A stretch of 64,000 nucleotides of DNA from Hymenobacter metallicola (lineage in GTDB: Bacteria > Bacteroidota > Bacteroidia > Cytophagales > Hymenobacteraceae), in assembly GCF_004745645.1 (NCBI RefSeq), contig NZ_SRMB01000004.1, forward strand, positions 248,001-312,000, given 5' to 3'. The translations under genes were made by a program, and so were the position numbers. The stretch's first letter is position 1. The number at the start of each line of letters is the position of its first letter. Below the pieces are notes generated by a model. That model saw only the letters and a list, made by a program, of their open reading frames with translations. It was not told the origin of the DNA and ran no database searches. This document shows positions 34,512-41,225 of this stretch, piece after piece.

Positions 34512-35180
34512 ATGAAAAAGACGTTCTGGCTATTGTCGTGTGCGGCTGCACTCACAATGGCGTCCTGCTCGCAGGAAAAGACTACCGATACGACGACCAC
34601 CACGACTACTGACGCTGCTGATGGTACGGCCATGAACACCAGCGACATGGACACCCAATACCGGACCCGGGCCAATACTATTGCAACCCGCATGGCGTCG
34701 GACATGAAAATCCAGGATACGGCCACGGTGTCGCGCCTGCGCACGGCTTACTACAACCGCTCGCGCCGCCTCGGCGAACTGCGCAACCAATATACTTCTG
34801 ACACGACCGGTATGGCTGCCGCTATGCGCGAGGCTAACATGGAAGTTGACTCGGAATTCAAGACCATTTTCACTGACCCGGCCCAGTACCAGGCTTACGA
34901 AACCAACCGCTCGGCCTACGACGAGTCGAACTACATGGACGACAACTCGGCCATGTCGTCCGATACGGACATGAGCTCGTCGGCGGATATGAGCACCACG
35001 ACAACTACCGAGACGTCGACCACGACCTCCACCGACAACTCGATGTCGGGCAGTGCAGGCAGCGGCACCCAGGTTGAAAAACTGAAAGCCAAAGCTTCCG
35101 ACGGCAGCAAGCTGAAAGTGAAGGAAGACGGCAAAATGAAGGTGAAGGACGCCGCGGGCAACAAAACTAAGACAGAATAG
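34512..35180 (+). CDS. Hypothetical lipoprotein, Thr/Ser-rich with Lys-rich tail
   Basis: 222 residues. Lipoprotein signal 'LLSCAAALTMASCSQEK' with lipobox ASC. A Thr-run follows, then a helical region (about 45-120, 'YRTRANTIATRMASDMKIQD' and 'REANMEVDSEFKTIFTDP'), a long Asp/Ser/Thr/Met low-complexity stretch (about 130-185), and a Lys-rich tail (KLKAKASDGSKLKVKEDGK). The overall build (signal, S/T-rich middle, K-rich end) is shared with the gene at 40.4-40.9 kb. It is secreted or surface-bound; function unknown. Confidence 0.72.
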   Translation: MKKTFWLLSCAAALTMASCSQEKTTDTTTTTTTDAADGTAMNTSDMDTQYRTRANTIATRMASDMKIQDTATVSRLRTAYYNRSRRLGELRNQYTSDTTGMAAAMREANMEVDSEFKTIFTDPAQYQAYETNRSAYDESNYMDDNSAMSSDTDMSSSADMSTTTTTETSTTTSTDNSMSGSAGSGTQVEKLKAKASDGSKLKVKEDGKMKVKDAAGNKTKTE

Positions 35181-35236
35181 TCCGGCTCAGTCTTTTGGCT
35201 AGTCGGTATGAGCCTGGCCCCAAGGGCTTTGTCTTT

Positions 35237-35291
35237 ACCAAAACTAAAAAAGCGTTCTGGCTTATGGCCAGAACGCTTTTTTAGTTTTGGT
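35237..35291. terminator. Strong bidirectional terminator
   Basis: Perfect 25-bp arms (35237-35261 and 35267-35291), core AAGCGTTCTGGC with loop of 5 nt and A/T runs on both sides, between the lipoprotein gene and the convergent small membrane protein gene. Confidence 0.9.
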
Positions 35292-35389
35292 GATTGGCTT
35301 CTCAGAGAACGGCAACCATGCACGTTGAGCGGCAAACACCAGTCAATGAAAACGACTATCTGGTTGAATCAGGCAAATAGCCTGACCTC

Positions 35390-35716
35390 TTAGAACAAAA
35401 GCTCAGTATAGGCATACAGGCCGAGCGCCACCCCAACATTAACAGTCCACTCAAGCCGAGTCGTGTATAGTATCCGCCGCCGAAAGAGCCAACTAAACAA
35501 CCCGATGTGAAGGACAACGCACACTGCCGATATAGGCTTAGTCGCCCAATCGCCGGATGCGCCGCAACAGTAGGTAGAGAACCACACAAACACTCCGATA
35601 CATTGCCATAGGCAATACCCAGCCACCGAAAGCAACACACCCAACCCAAAGTGTAATGGCTGGTTCATTTTAGAGAAGGGACTCGTAGTAGGCGTCGGTA
35701 ATTTATAGTTATCCAT
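35390..35716 (-). CDS. Hypothetical small membrane protein, three segments
   Basis: 108 residues with three predicted membrane segments ('GLGVLLSVAGYCLWQCIGVFVWF', 'ISAVCVVLHIGLFSWLF', 'WTVNVGVALGLYAYTELLF'). It is rich in Cys and Trp, and its base composition is lower in GC than the surroundings. No family recognised. A Pro/Thr-rich N-terminus (MDNYKLPTPTTSPFSK) precedes the first segment. It is a single gene, and could be a recent acquisition. Confidence 0.6.
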   Translation of the reverse strand: MDNYKLPTPTTSPFSKMNQPLHFGLGVLLSVAGYCLWQCIGVFVWFSTYCCGASGDWATKPISAVCVVLHIGLFSWLFRRRILYTTRLEWTVNVGVALGLYAYTELLF

Positions 35717-35869
35717 AACGGGTCAAAGCTAACAACCAGACCGTAGGCTAGTCATGCCTTTCTCTAGTAGGACTGCCTCAGGTAGCCAACTCGGCCCAGG
35801 GGAAACAGTCCGTAGTCGAATCGGCGCAGGTAGCATGGCTACGCCGGGCACGAAACAGCTGGTTTCAGG

Positions 35870-36502
35870 CTAAGCTATTTCCGTGAAGAGCTCGGGGCGG
35901 GTTTTGCGCACCTTTTTGGCCTTGGCCAGGAAATCCTTTGCCTCGTCGCGGTAGCCCAGCACCAGCATGACGGCGCTGCGCAGGTTGCGTTCGGGCAGGC
36001 CTAGCAGCTCATCCAACGCATCGGGGTTGAATCCTTCCAGCGCGCAGCTATCTACTTCTTCCACAGCCGCCGCTACCAGACCAAATCCTAGCGCGATATA
36101 GGCTTGCCGTATAGACCATTGTTGGAAGTGTTCCGCACTCATTGTTAGCAACCCACCTTTGATGGCATCGGAAAAGCCTGTCAGCGACTCCATCGGCACT
36201 TGCCGAACCTGGGCAATGCGCTGCATGTAGGCCTCCACATCGGCCGCGCTGATGGTTTTCTGAGCCGCAAAAACCAAGATGTGAGACCCTTCCACGATCT
36301 GCGGCTGCTGGCAGGCCTTCTCGTGAATCCGGCCTTTGAGCTCGTGGTCTGAAATTACCAGTACTTCAAAGGGTTGTAGGCCCGTGGACGAAGCGGCCAG
36401 GCGAATAGCTTCCAGGATGGCGTCGACTTTGGGGGCTGGTACCGGTTGCCCATTTAGGTTTTTGGCGGCGTAGCGCCAGTTGAGTGCAGCAGGAAAATCC
36501 AT
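35870..36502 (-). CDS. NAD(P)H-dependent nitroreductase family oxidoreductase
   Basis: 210 residues. FMN-binding flavoprotein of the NfsB type: 'ALNWRYAAKNLNGQPVPAPK' (FMN phosphate), 'ILEAIRLAASSTGLQPFEVLV', 'ALGFGLVAAAVEEVDSCALEGF', 'ERNLRSAVMLVLGYRDEAKDF'. It reduces quinones or nitro compounds with NAD(P)H. It is transcribed divergently from the HxlR regulator with 217 nt between, the standard layout for a regulator controlling its neighbour. Confidence 0.93.
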   Translation of the reverse strand: MDFPAALNWRYAAKNLNGQPVPAPKVDAILEAIRLAASSTGLQPFEVLVISDHELKGRIHEKACQQPQIVEGSHILVFAAQKTISAADVEAYMQRIAQVRQVPMESLTGFSDAIKGGLLTMSAEHFQQWSIRQAYIALGFGLVAAAVEEVDSCALEGFNPDALDELLGLPERNLRSAVMLVLGYRDEAKDFLAKAKKVRKTRPELFTEIA

Positions 36503-36639
36503 GGGAAATGAATTGATAAAAAGGTGGTGTCGGGAGAGCCGTCCGGTTGCTGGATTGCATGGTGTGCAGGGGCAGCCCCCAGTAAAGCCTGAGCATTGGA
36601 ATGCTCCAGCGCGCCGATTTGACGATGCAAAACTGGCCT

Positions 36640-36665
36640 GCTTGCCCTACATTTGTCAAGTAGGC
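36640..36665 (+). promoter_or_regulatory. HxlR-type operator candidate over a -7 box
   Basis: TACATTTG (36648-36655) is a TAnnTTTG -7 box 64 nt upstream of the regulator ATG. It overlaps the symmetric sequence CCTAC-N9-GTAGG (36646-36664). A site over the -7 box of the regulator fits autoregulation; binding itself is inferred. Confidence 0.5.
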
Positions 36666-36719
36666 ACCTTTTTATCAGGTTGTTTCCTGTGGGTAACTAA
36701 TGTTGAACACCAACGACTT

Positions 36720-37103
36720 ATGGAAGAAAATAATCTAAAAAAAGTGTATAACTGCGCCGTTGCCGCCACCGTTGACATGGTTGGTGGGAAGTGGAAGACG
36801 AGTATTCTGTTGCACTTAAAAGACCGCACCATGCGGTTTGGCGAACTGCAGCGAGCCGTCGAGGTTTCGCAGAAAGTGCTGACCCAGCAACTCAAGGAAT
36901 TAGAGCACGACGGCATCGTTCGGCGCCAAGTATATGCCGAAGTGCCCCCGCGGGTAGAGTACAGCCTTAGCACGTATGGCCAAACGCTTCAGCCCATACT
37001 CGACGCTCTCTACGCCTGGGGCCTGACGCACTACACCCGAGACCAGCCACTAGCATGGGAGCAGTGTTCGAAAGGCATTGCCCCCGCCCAGGAACCATCC
37101 TGA
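36720..37103 (+). CDS. HxlR family winged-helix transcriptional regulator
   Basis: 127 residues from the ATG before EENNLKKVYNC. The HxlR domain is complete: 'CAVAATVDMVGGKWKTSILL', recognition region 'RFGELQRAVEVSQKVLTQQL', 'ELEHDGIVRRQVYAEVPPRVEYSLST' wing. One Cys at residue 11 sits where redox- or electrophile-sensing HxlR proteins (YodB, HypR) carry theirs. It probably controls the divergent nitroreductase. The frame is open further upstream, but that part covers the promoter. Confidence 0.92.
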   Translation: MEENNLKKVYNCAVAATVDMVGGKWKTSILLHLKDRTMRFGELQRAVEVSQKVLTQQLKELEHDGIVRRQVYAEVPPRVEYSLSTYGQTLQPILDALYAWGLTHYTRDQPLAWEQCSKGIAPAQEPS

Positions 37104-37522
37104 AGTATCGTCTCAGCACAAGGGTTGTTACTCTCTACGCAGCCAGCACAGGTTCTGCGCTTTTCAGCCAATAGAGGCGCTTCTCTGGGCGAACGAAGGT
37201 ACCTACTCTGCCTTATCACAGGTGCGTTGAGGTCAAGTCCAGCGGCAGCCTTTCCGGTACGAGCACTTCCAAGCGGCAGTAAAGGCTACATATTTATAAA
37301 AAAGGCCCAGGCTGCGAGGACCGTTTTTTTTGCGTGATGACAGTCAGGGCATTGCCGGTTGCAGCACCCGAAAAGCAGGCCGGGGCCCGTCACCCACCCT
37401 GGGCCGGCTGCACCTTTACAGGCAAGTTTTCGTTGTGCCTACACCCTGGCCTGCAACGAGACGGGGCTTTTTTAGCTCAGTAGTTGACTACCTTGCTGGT
37501 AGTTTGGATTTTTTTCTGCTTT
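37104..37522. other. Intergenic region without recognised genes
   Basis: 419 nt between the HxlR gene and the next coding region. Short open frames here show no conserved pattern. It has a GC-rich, partly self-complementary stretch around 37.37-37.42 kb and an octa-T near 37.32 kb, but no clear terminator stem with it. Confidence 0.4.
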
Positions 37523-38194
37523 GTGAAGAATTTCGTTCGAATAGGGAAGCATATACTGGCAGGGCGGATACTTTTTCTGCTGGTCGGCCTGGTGCTACTA
37601 GCTGCCACCGCCACCGCCCAGGTTCGCGTCAGCGGTACGGTTTCGGGGTCTAAAGACCGGAAAGCCATTCCCGGGGCGGCAGTTTTTGTGCAGGGGACCA
37701 ACCGGGGTACCGTGGCCAACAACGAAGGCGACTTTACCATCACCGTCAGCAACACCGACACGCTGCTGTTTCGGGCCGTTGGCTTTAAGCCCCAGCGCCT
37801 GCCCCTGGGCGGCACGGGCCTCTCCCAGATCATCGTGCAGATTTACATGCAGCGCGACAGTATTCAGCTCGGCGAAGTGCGTATTCAGGAAGGCCGCCCC
37901 GACCGGGCCGTTATCAACCGGGCCCTGCGCAACGTGCGCCGCCCCACGCCCCCACCCAACGCCGTGCGCCGGGCGCCCCCGCCCAAACCGCTGTTTCCGG
38001 TCGATACCATTGCGCCCCGCATGCCCGTACCGACGATAGCGAGCCCGGTTAGCCTGATCTACGACCAGTTTTCCCGGGAAGGCTATCAACGCCGCAAAAT
38101 GGAAGAAATCCAGGCCCAGCAAAAGGCCCTGCAAGCCGAAAAGGAGCGTCAGAAATACAACCGCAACTTCAAGGACAACCGCGGCTACGAGTAA
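37523..38194 (+). CDS. Carboxypeptidase-like regulatory domain protein
   Basis: About 223 residues from a GTG start; the longer in-frame TTG start is less likely. A signal peptide (about 13-35, 'ILFLLVGLVLLAATATAQ') leads to a CarboxypepD_reg-like beta-sandwich (about 36-120): 'VRVSGTVSGSKDRKAIPGAAV', 'TNRGTVANNEGDFTITVSN', 'LLFRAVGFKPQRLPLG'. After that comes a Pro/Arg-rich linker and a charged helical C-terminus (about 190-223, 'RRKMEEIQAQQKALQAEKER'). No barrel follows, so it is a stand-alone secreted or periplasmic protein common in this phylum. Its role is unknown. Confidence 0.8.
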   Translation: MKNFVRIGKHILAGRILFLLVGLVLLAATATAQVRVSGTVSGSKDRKAIPGAAVFVQGTNRGTVANNEGDFTITVSNTDTLLFRAVGFKPQRLPLGGTGLSQIIVQIYMQRDSIQLGEVRIQEGRPDRAVINRALRNVRRPTPPPNAVRRAPPPKPLFPVDTIAPRMPVPTIASPVSLIYDQFSREGYQRRKMEEIQAQQKALQAEKERQKYNRNFKDNRGYE

Positions 38195-38238
38195 GGAGCG
38201 AGTACGGAGCTGGGATGCTGGAACGCGCTAATGCTCCT

Positions 38239-38373
38239 CGTGTCATTGCGAGCTAAGCGAAGCAATCCGTCCGCTGCAATGTGCCGAGCTTTCTTCCCTG
38301 AAAAGCCCTGACGTTAGCTAACGTCAGGGCTTTCTGGTAACAGGACGTTTGTCACTGCGCAGCGGACGGATTG
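38239..38373. repeat. 135-bp dispersed element, copy B, with central hairpin
   Basis: Inverted relative to copy A at 7411-7545 and of the same length. Its outer parts also pair with each other: CAATCCGTCCGCTGC (38271-38285 side) against its complement ending at 38373. The central hairpin is AAAGCCCTGACGTTAGC with its complement (about 38302-38333), a fully symmetric stem. It follows the carboxypeptidase-like gene and can act as its terminator. Confidence 0.8.
38301..38334 (+). terminator. Hairpin terminator inside dispersed element B
   Basis: AAAGCCCTGACGTTAGC and GCTAACGTCAGGGCTTT form an uninterrupted stem with almost no loop; a short T-run follows. Confidence 0.6.
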
Positions 38374-38578
38374 ACGCCGCTTGATGCGCAAAATGTCGTA
38401 GCTCCTCGCTAGGACAAATGCGGGAAGGCTTGCGGCTAAAAAGCTGCTTGTCACTGGCAAAGGATGGGCGGATTGCTTCGGCGACGCCTTGCCAGGGCAC
38501 GAGCATTTGGCAGTTCAGTACCTTCCTCCCCCTTCGCACCGGAACAACCTCCCTTCTGCCCGCGCGTAAACCCAGGGT

Positions 38579-39493
38579 ATGAGAATCGGATATCCCTGCG
38601 TGAATGAAAGCCTCGACTGTACCTCCTCAGCTACCTTTCGGCTGGCGTCGTACTCCGACGAGCGAGTGGAGCTAGCCGTAGCCAGTAATCTGCTGTGCCT
38701 GCAACGCATCCTGGAGTACAACGTGGCCAACGAGCTGCGGTTTTTCCGCATCAGTTCGGGCATTGTTCCGTTTGGCTCCCATCCCATTAATACCTTTCCC
38801 TGGCAGACGCGCTTTGCGGCGGAGTTCCAAGCCATTGGCGACTACATCAAGGCCCAGCGCATGCGGATTTCCTTCCACCCCGATCAGTTCGTGGTGCTGA
38901 ATTCGCCCAGCGAGGATATTGTGCAGCGCAGCATTGCCGAATTGGTGTATCAAGGCTCCATGCTGGATCTGATGGGCCTGGACAGCACGGCCAAGCTCCA
39001 GATCCACGTTGGGGGCCTGTATGGCGACCGGGACCTGGCCATCAGCCGCTTTGTTGCGACGTACCGGGAGCTGCCAGTAGCGGTGCAGCGCCGCCTCGTG
39101 ATTGAGAATGACGACCGGCTCTTTAGCCTGCGCGACTGTCTGCGGGTACACGAGGCCGTCGGTATCCCGATTCTGTTCGACAATTTTCACCACGAATGCC
39201 TCAACCACGGCGAGCCCATGGCCGAGGCCCTGCGCCTGGCCGCTGGCACCTGGCACCCCGAGCGCGACGGGATTCTGATGATGGACTACAGTTCCCAACA
39301 GGTGGGTGAACGCAAGGGCAAACATACCAGCACGTTGGAAGAAGAGCTTTTTCGGGAGTTTCTGACTCACCTGCACGGCCTGGACGTAGACATCATGCTC
39401 GAAATAAAAGACAAAGAAGCCAGCGCCTGCCGGGCCGTGAGCGTGCTGCGTGAATTGCAATTGGTAGCCGCCGAAGCAGCGCCCCAGTCCTAA
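38579..39493 (+). CDS. uvsE: UV DNA damage endonuclease
   Basis: 304 residues. TIM-barrel endonuclease that nicks DNA 5' of UV photoproducts. Typical stretches are 'IGYPCVNESLDCTSSATFRL', 'NELRFFRISSGIVPFGSHP', 'MRISFHPDQFVVLNSP', 'KLQIHVGGLYGDR', 'RLVIENDDRLFSLRDCL', 'GIPILFDNFHHECLNHG' and 'VDIMLEIKDKEASA'. These include the metal-binding His, Glu and Asp residues. Length fits the family. The following small gene is 30 nt away, so it may be co-transcribed. Confidence 0.95.
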   Translation: MRIGYPCVNESLDCTSSATFRLASYSDERVELAVASNLLCLQRILEYNVANELRFFRISSGIVPFGSHPINTFPWQTRFAAEFQAIGDYIKAQRMRISFHPDQFVVLNSPSEDIVQRSIAELVYQGSMLDLMGLDSTAKLQIHVGGLYGDRDLAISRFVATYRELPVAVQRRLVIENDDRLFSLRDCLRVHEAVGIPILFDNFHHECLNHGEPMAEALRLAAGTWHPERDGILMMDYSSQQVGERKGKHTSTLEEELFREFLTHLHGLDVDIMLEIKDKEASACRAVSVLRELQLVAAEAAPQS

Positions 39494-39523
39494 TACTTTT
39501 CCTTCTATACCTCTCACCCACAC

Positions 39524-39880
39524 ATGGCAAACGACACCCTCCCCCAGAACCATCTGGCCGATACGATTCAGGCGCTGAAAAACGGCCTCACCGCCCTGCC
39601 CATCAGCGCGGCAATGGACAACACCGAGGCTTGGCAGCAGGAGTTTCTACTTAGCGGCATTCCCGAGCTGCAAGACATAGCCCGGGAAATCGGTAATCTG
39701 CAGTCTTTGCTGACGGCCGCCAAGCTCGACGGCCCGGCCATTGGTCGTTCCCTCAGTCTGCTGGGTTCCCAAACCACGCAATTTGCCTTTAAAGCAGCGC
39801 CCGAGCAGCAGGGTGACATTCGCACCATCGGGGACCAGCTGTTGCGCCTGGGCGCAGACTTGCAGGCCCAACCCGCATAG
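39524..39880 (+). CDS. Hypothetical protein downstream of uvsE
   Basis: 118 residues, no signal peptide. Mostly helical: 'NHLADTIQALKNGLTALPI', 'LQDIAREIGNLQSLLTAAKL' and 'FKAAPEQQGDIRTIGDQLLRL'. I recognise no family. It lies 30 nt after uvsE on the same strand and both share the downstream terminator. A role with UvsE is possible but not shown. Confidence 0.7.
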   Translation: MANDTLPQNHLADTIQALKNGLTALPISAAMDNTEAWQQEFLLSGIPELQDIAREIGNLQSLLTAAKLDGPAIGRSLSLLGSQTTQFAFKAAPEQQGDIRTIGDQLLRLGADLQAQPA

Positions 39881-39895
39881 CCCCCGCCGGCCGGT

Positions 39896-39940
39896 ATATA
39901 GAAAAGCCCGCTGCCTTACTGGCAGCGGGCTTTTCTATAT
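39896..39940 (+). terminator. Terminator after uvsE and its neighbour
   Basis: Perfect 20-bp arms (39896-39915 and 39921-39940), core AAAAGCCCGCTGCC with a 5-nt loop and a T-run. Confidence 0.9.
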
Positions 39941-39974
39941 TTTCAAGTATGCGTTGCAGCCCTAGTGACGCAGC

Positions 39975-40193
39975 TTACAACCCCTTAGTCGAGGTTGTTT
40001 TGACCCGAGTAGTAGTGGTACGACGGGCAGCGGGCTTAGCGGGCCGGCGCTTGGTAGTCGTCTGCTTGGTTTGGGTGGCTTTCACGGCCTTAGTGGTCGT
40101 GGGGGCAGTAGCGGCGGAGCTGGTTGGGGCGGTTTGGGCCTGGGCGGTGGCAGCCAAGACAAGGCCCATCAGCAAAGAAGCAACGGTTTTCAT
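39975..40193 (-). CDS. Small secreted Thr/Lys/Arg-rich protein
   Basis: 72 residues. Clear signal peptide 'LLMGLVLAATAQAQ' and then a low-complexity basic stretch of Thr, Ala, Lys and Arg ('TTKRRPAKPAARRTTTTRVK'). No fold is expected; it may bind polyanions such as DNA, polysaccharide or lipopolysaccharide. It is one of three such low-complexity secreted proteins in the window (see 34.5 and 40.4 kb). Confidence 0.65.
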   Translation of the reverse strand: MKTVASLLMGLVLAATAQAQTAPTSSAATAPTTTKAVKATQTKQTTTKRRPAKPAARRTTTTRVKTTSTKGL

Positions 40194-40258
40194 GGGAAGG
40201 AGAATAAGGTGAGAACATGCACGCCTTATACGGTTGAGCTTGCCAAAACAGCTACCCC

Positions 40259-40344
40259 GCTTTTTTGCGCAAGGTCAGCCCTACTTTGCAGGGCTGACCT
40301 CGCGCAAAAAAGCCCCCGCTACAGGGCGTAGCGGGGGCTTTTTT
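40259..40344 (-). terminator. Overlapping double hairpin after the Gly/Ser/Thr-rich gene
   Basis: Hairpin 2 (first on the minus strand): perfect 17-bp arms 40328-40344 and 40306-40322. Hairpin 1: 24-nt arms 40290-40313 and 40259-40282 with one mismatch. The two share the segment 40306-40313, so they exclude each other in RNA. The first is a normal terminator with six T. Confidence 0.8.
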
Positions 40345-40361
40345 CGTGGCTTTGCCAGGAA

Positions 40362-40880
40362 TTACATGCCGGGCTTGGTTTTAGCCTTCGCCTTCATGTT
40401 CTCATCCTTGGTTTTGATTTTGCCTTTTTTGTCGGCTTTGGACTTCGTCTTGCCGCTTTCCATCGTGCCGGTGCTCATCGAGCCCGAAGACGAGTTGGTA
40501 TCCATCGAACCCGAGCCGCTGGTGGTGCTCATGGTGCCGGTACCGGACGTGGTGCCCATCGTACCCGTACCCGAGGTAGTACCCGTGTTTACGGTGCCGC
40601 TGGTCGTACCCATCGTGCCGGTACCCGAGGTAGTGCCGGTGTTGTAGGTGCCGCTGGTGGTACCCGTGCCCATCGAGCCCGAGGTGGTGCCGGTGCTCAT
40701 GGTGCCCGAAGTAGAAGAGCCGCTCGTCATCGAGCCGCTGGTCATCGAGCCGGAAGTTGAAGAACCGGAAGTGCTGGTGCCGGTGGTAGTGGTACCGGTG
40801 GTAGAGCCGGAGGTAGTTTGAGCCGAGGCCGAAGTGATACCAGCGGCAAATAAGGCGGCGAGAGCAAAAGCAGTTTTCAT
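40362..40880 (-). CDS. Secreted Gly/Ser/Thr-repeat protein with Lys-rich tail
   Basis: 172 residues. A signal peptide (about 1-20, 'FALAALFAAGITSASAQ') is followed by about 115 residues of a repeat of the type T-S-G-T/S-x-x-T/M-G with very few other residues. A basic tail closes it ('ESGKTKSKADKKGKIKTKDE'). The underlying DNA is a degenerate repeat on ggTGCCGGTACC-like units, so length may vary by slippage. Function unknown: a surface coat, linker or adhesin-like role is possible. Confidence 0.7.
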   Translation of the reverse strand: MKTAFALAALFAAGITSASAQTTSGSTTGTTTTGTSTSGSSTSGSMTSGSMTSGSSTSGTMSTGTTSGSMGTGTTSGTYNTGTTSGTGTMGTTSGTVNTGTTSGTGTMGTTSGTGTMSTTSGSGSMDTNSSSGSMSTGTMESGKTKSKADKKGKIKTKDENMKAKAKTKPGM

Positions 40881-41164
40881 AGTGAGAGATGATGTGGAAG
40901 TAGAGAGGTCTATACCCGACCAGTTGGTCTTGGTAAGGCCTCATACGGGTAATACTGCTCAGTTGTTGGAAAAAAACGAACGTGCGGCCCTTTTCAGCAC
41001 CGCTAAAGGCTTAGTATCCGACCATTCCGAAAGCGTAGCACCCTGCTCTTTGCCGCGGTAGGTATTAGCCTGATTCGGCCTTATGGGCTCCTACAGCCGA
41101 GTTTAGCCCGCAGTAGCACTCCGAAAGGCGCTGGTACCTTGCGGGGTGAATAACCGCAAAAAGA
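40881..41164. other. Intergenic region without recognised genes
   Basis: About 280 nt of promoter space for the repeat protein gene (to its left) plus the 3' flank of the aldose epimerase gene. I see no coding pattern and no exact -7 box. Confidence 0.35.
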
Positions 41165-41190
41165 AAAGCCCGGCTAGACCGGGCTTTCTG
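41162..41190 (-). terminator. Terminator of the aldose 1-epimerase gene row
   Basis: AAAGCCCGG (41165-41173) and CCGGGCTTT (41179-41187). On the minus strand the stem is followed by TTCTTTTTG. Confidence 0.75.
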
Positions 41191-41225
41191 ATTGGTATCG
41201 GGCGTTTACCCGGGGCCGGCAGCGA

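Larger units (their letters stand above)
38195..38578. other. Intergenic region filled with dispersed-element copies
   Basis: Holds the full 135-bp element copy B (38239-38373) and a degenerate partial copy near 38449-38480. No gene seen. Confidence 0.7.

Noticed and set aside
36480..36719. Upstream extension of the HxlR regulator to 207 codons
   Set aside because: The HxlR domain is complete from the ATG at 36720; the upstream part carries the -7 box and candidate operator.
40440..40830. Repeat tract that could be taken for a minisatellite or CRISPR-like array
   Set aside because: Units are irregular and short, have no spacers and stay in frame as a Gly/Ser/Thr-rich protein with a signal peptide.
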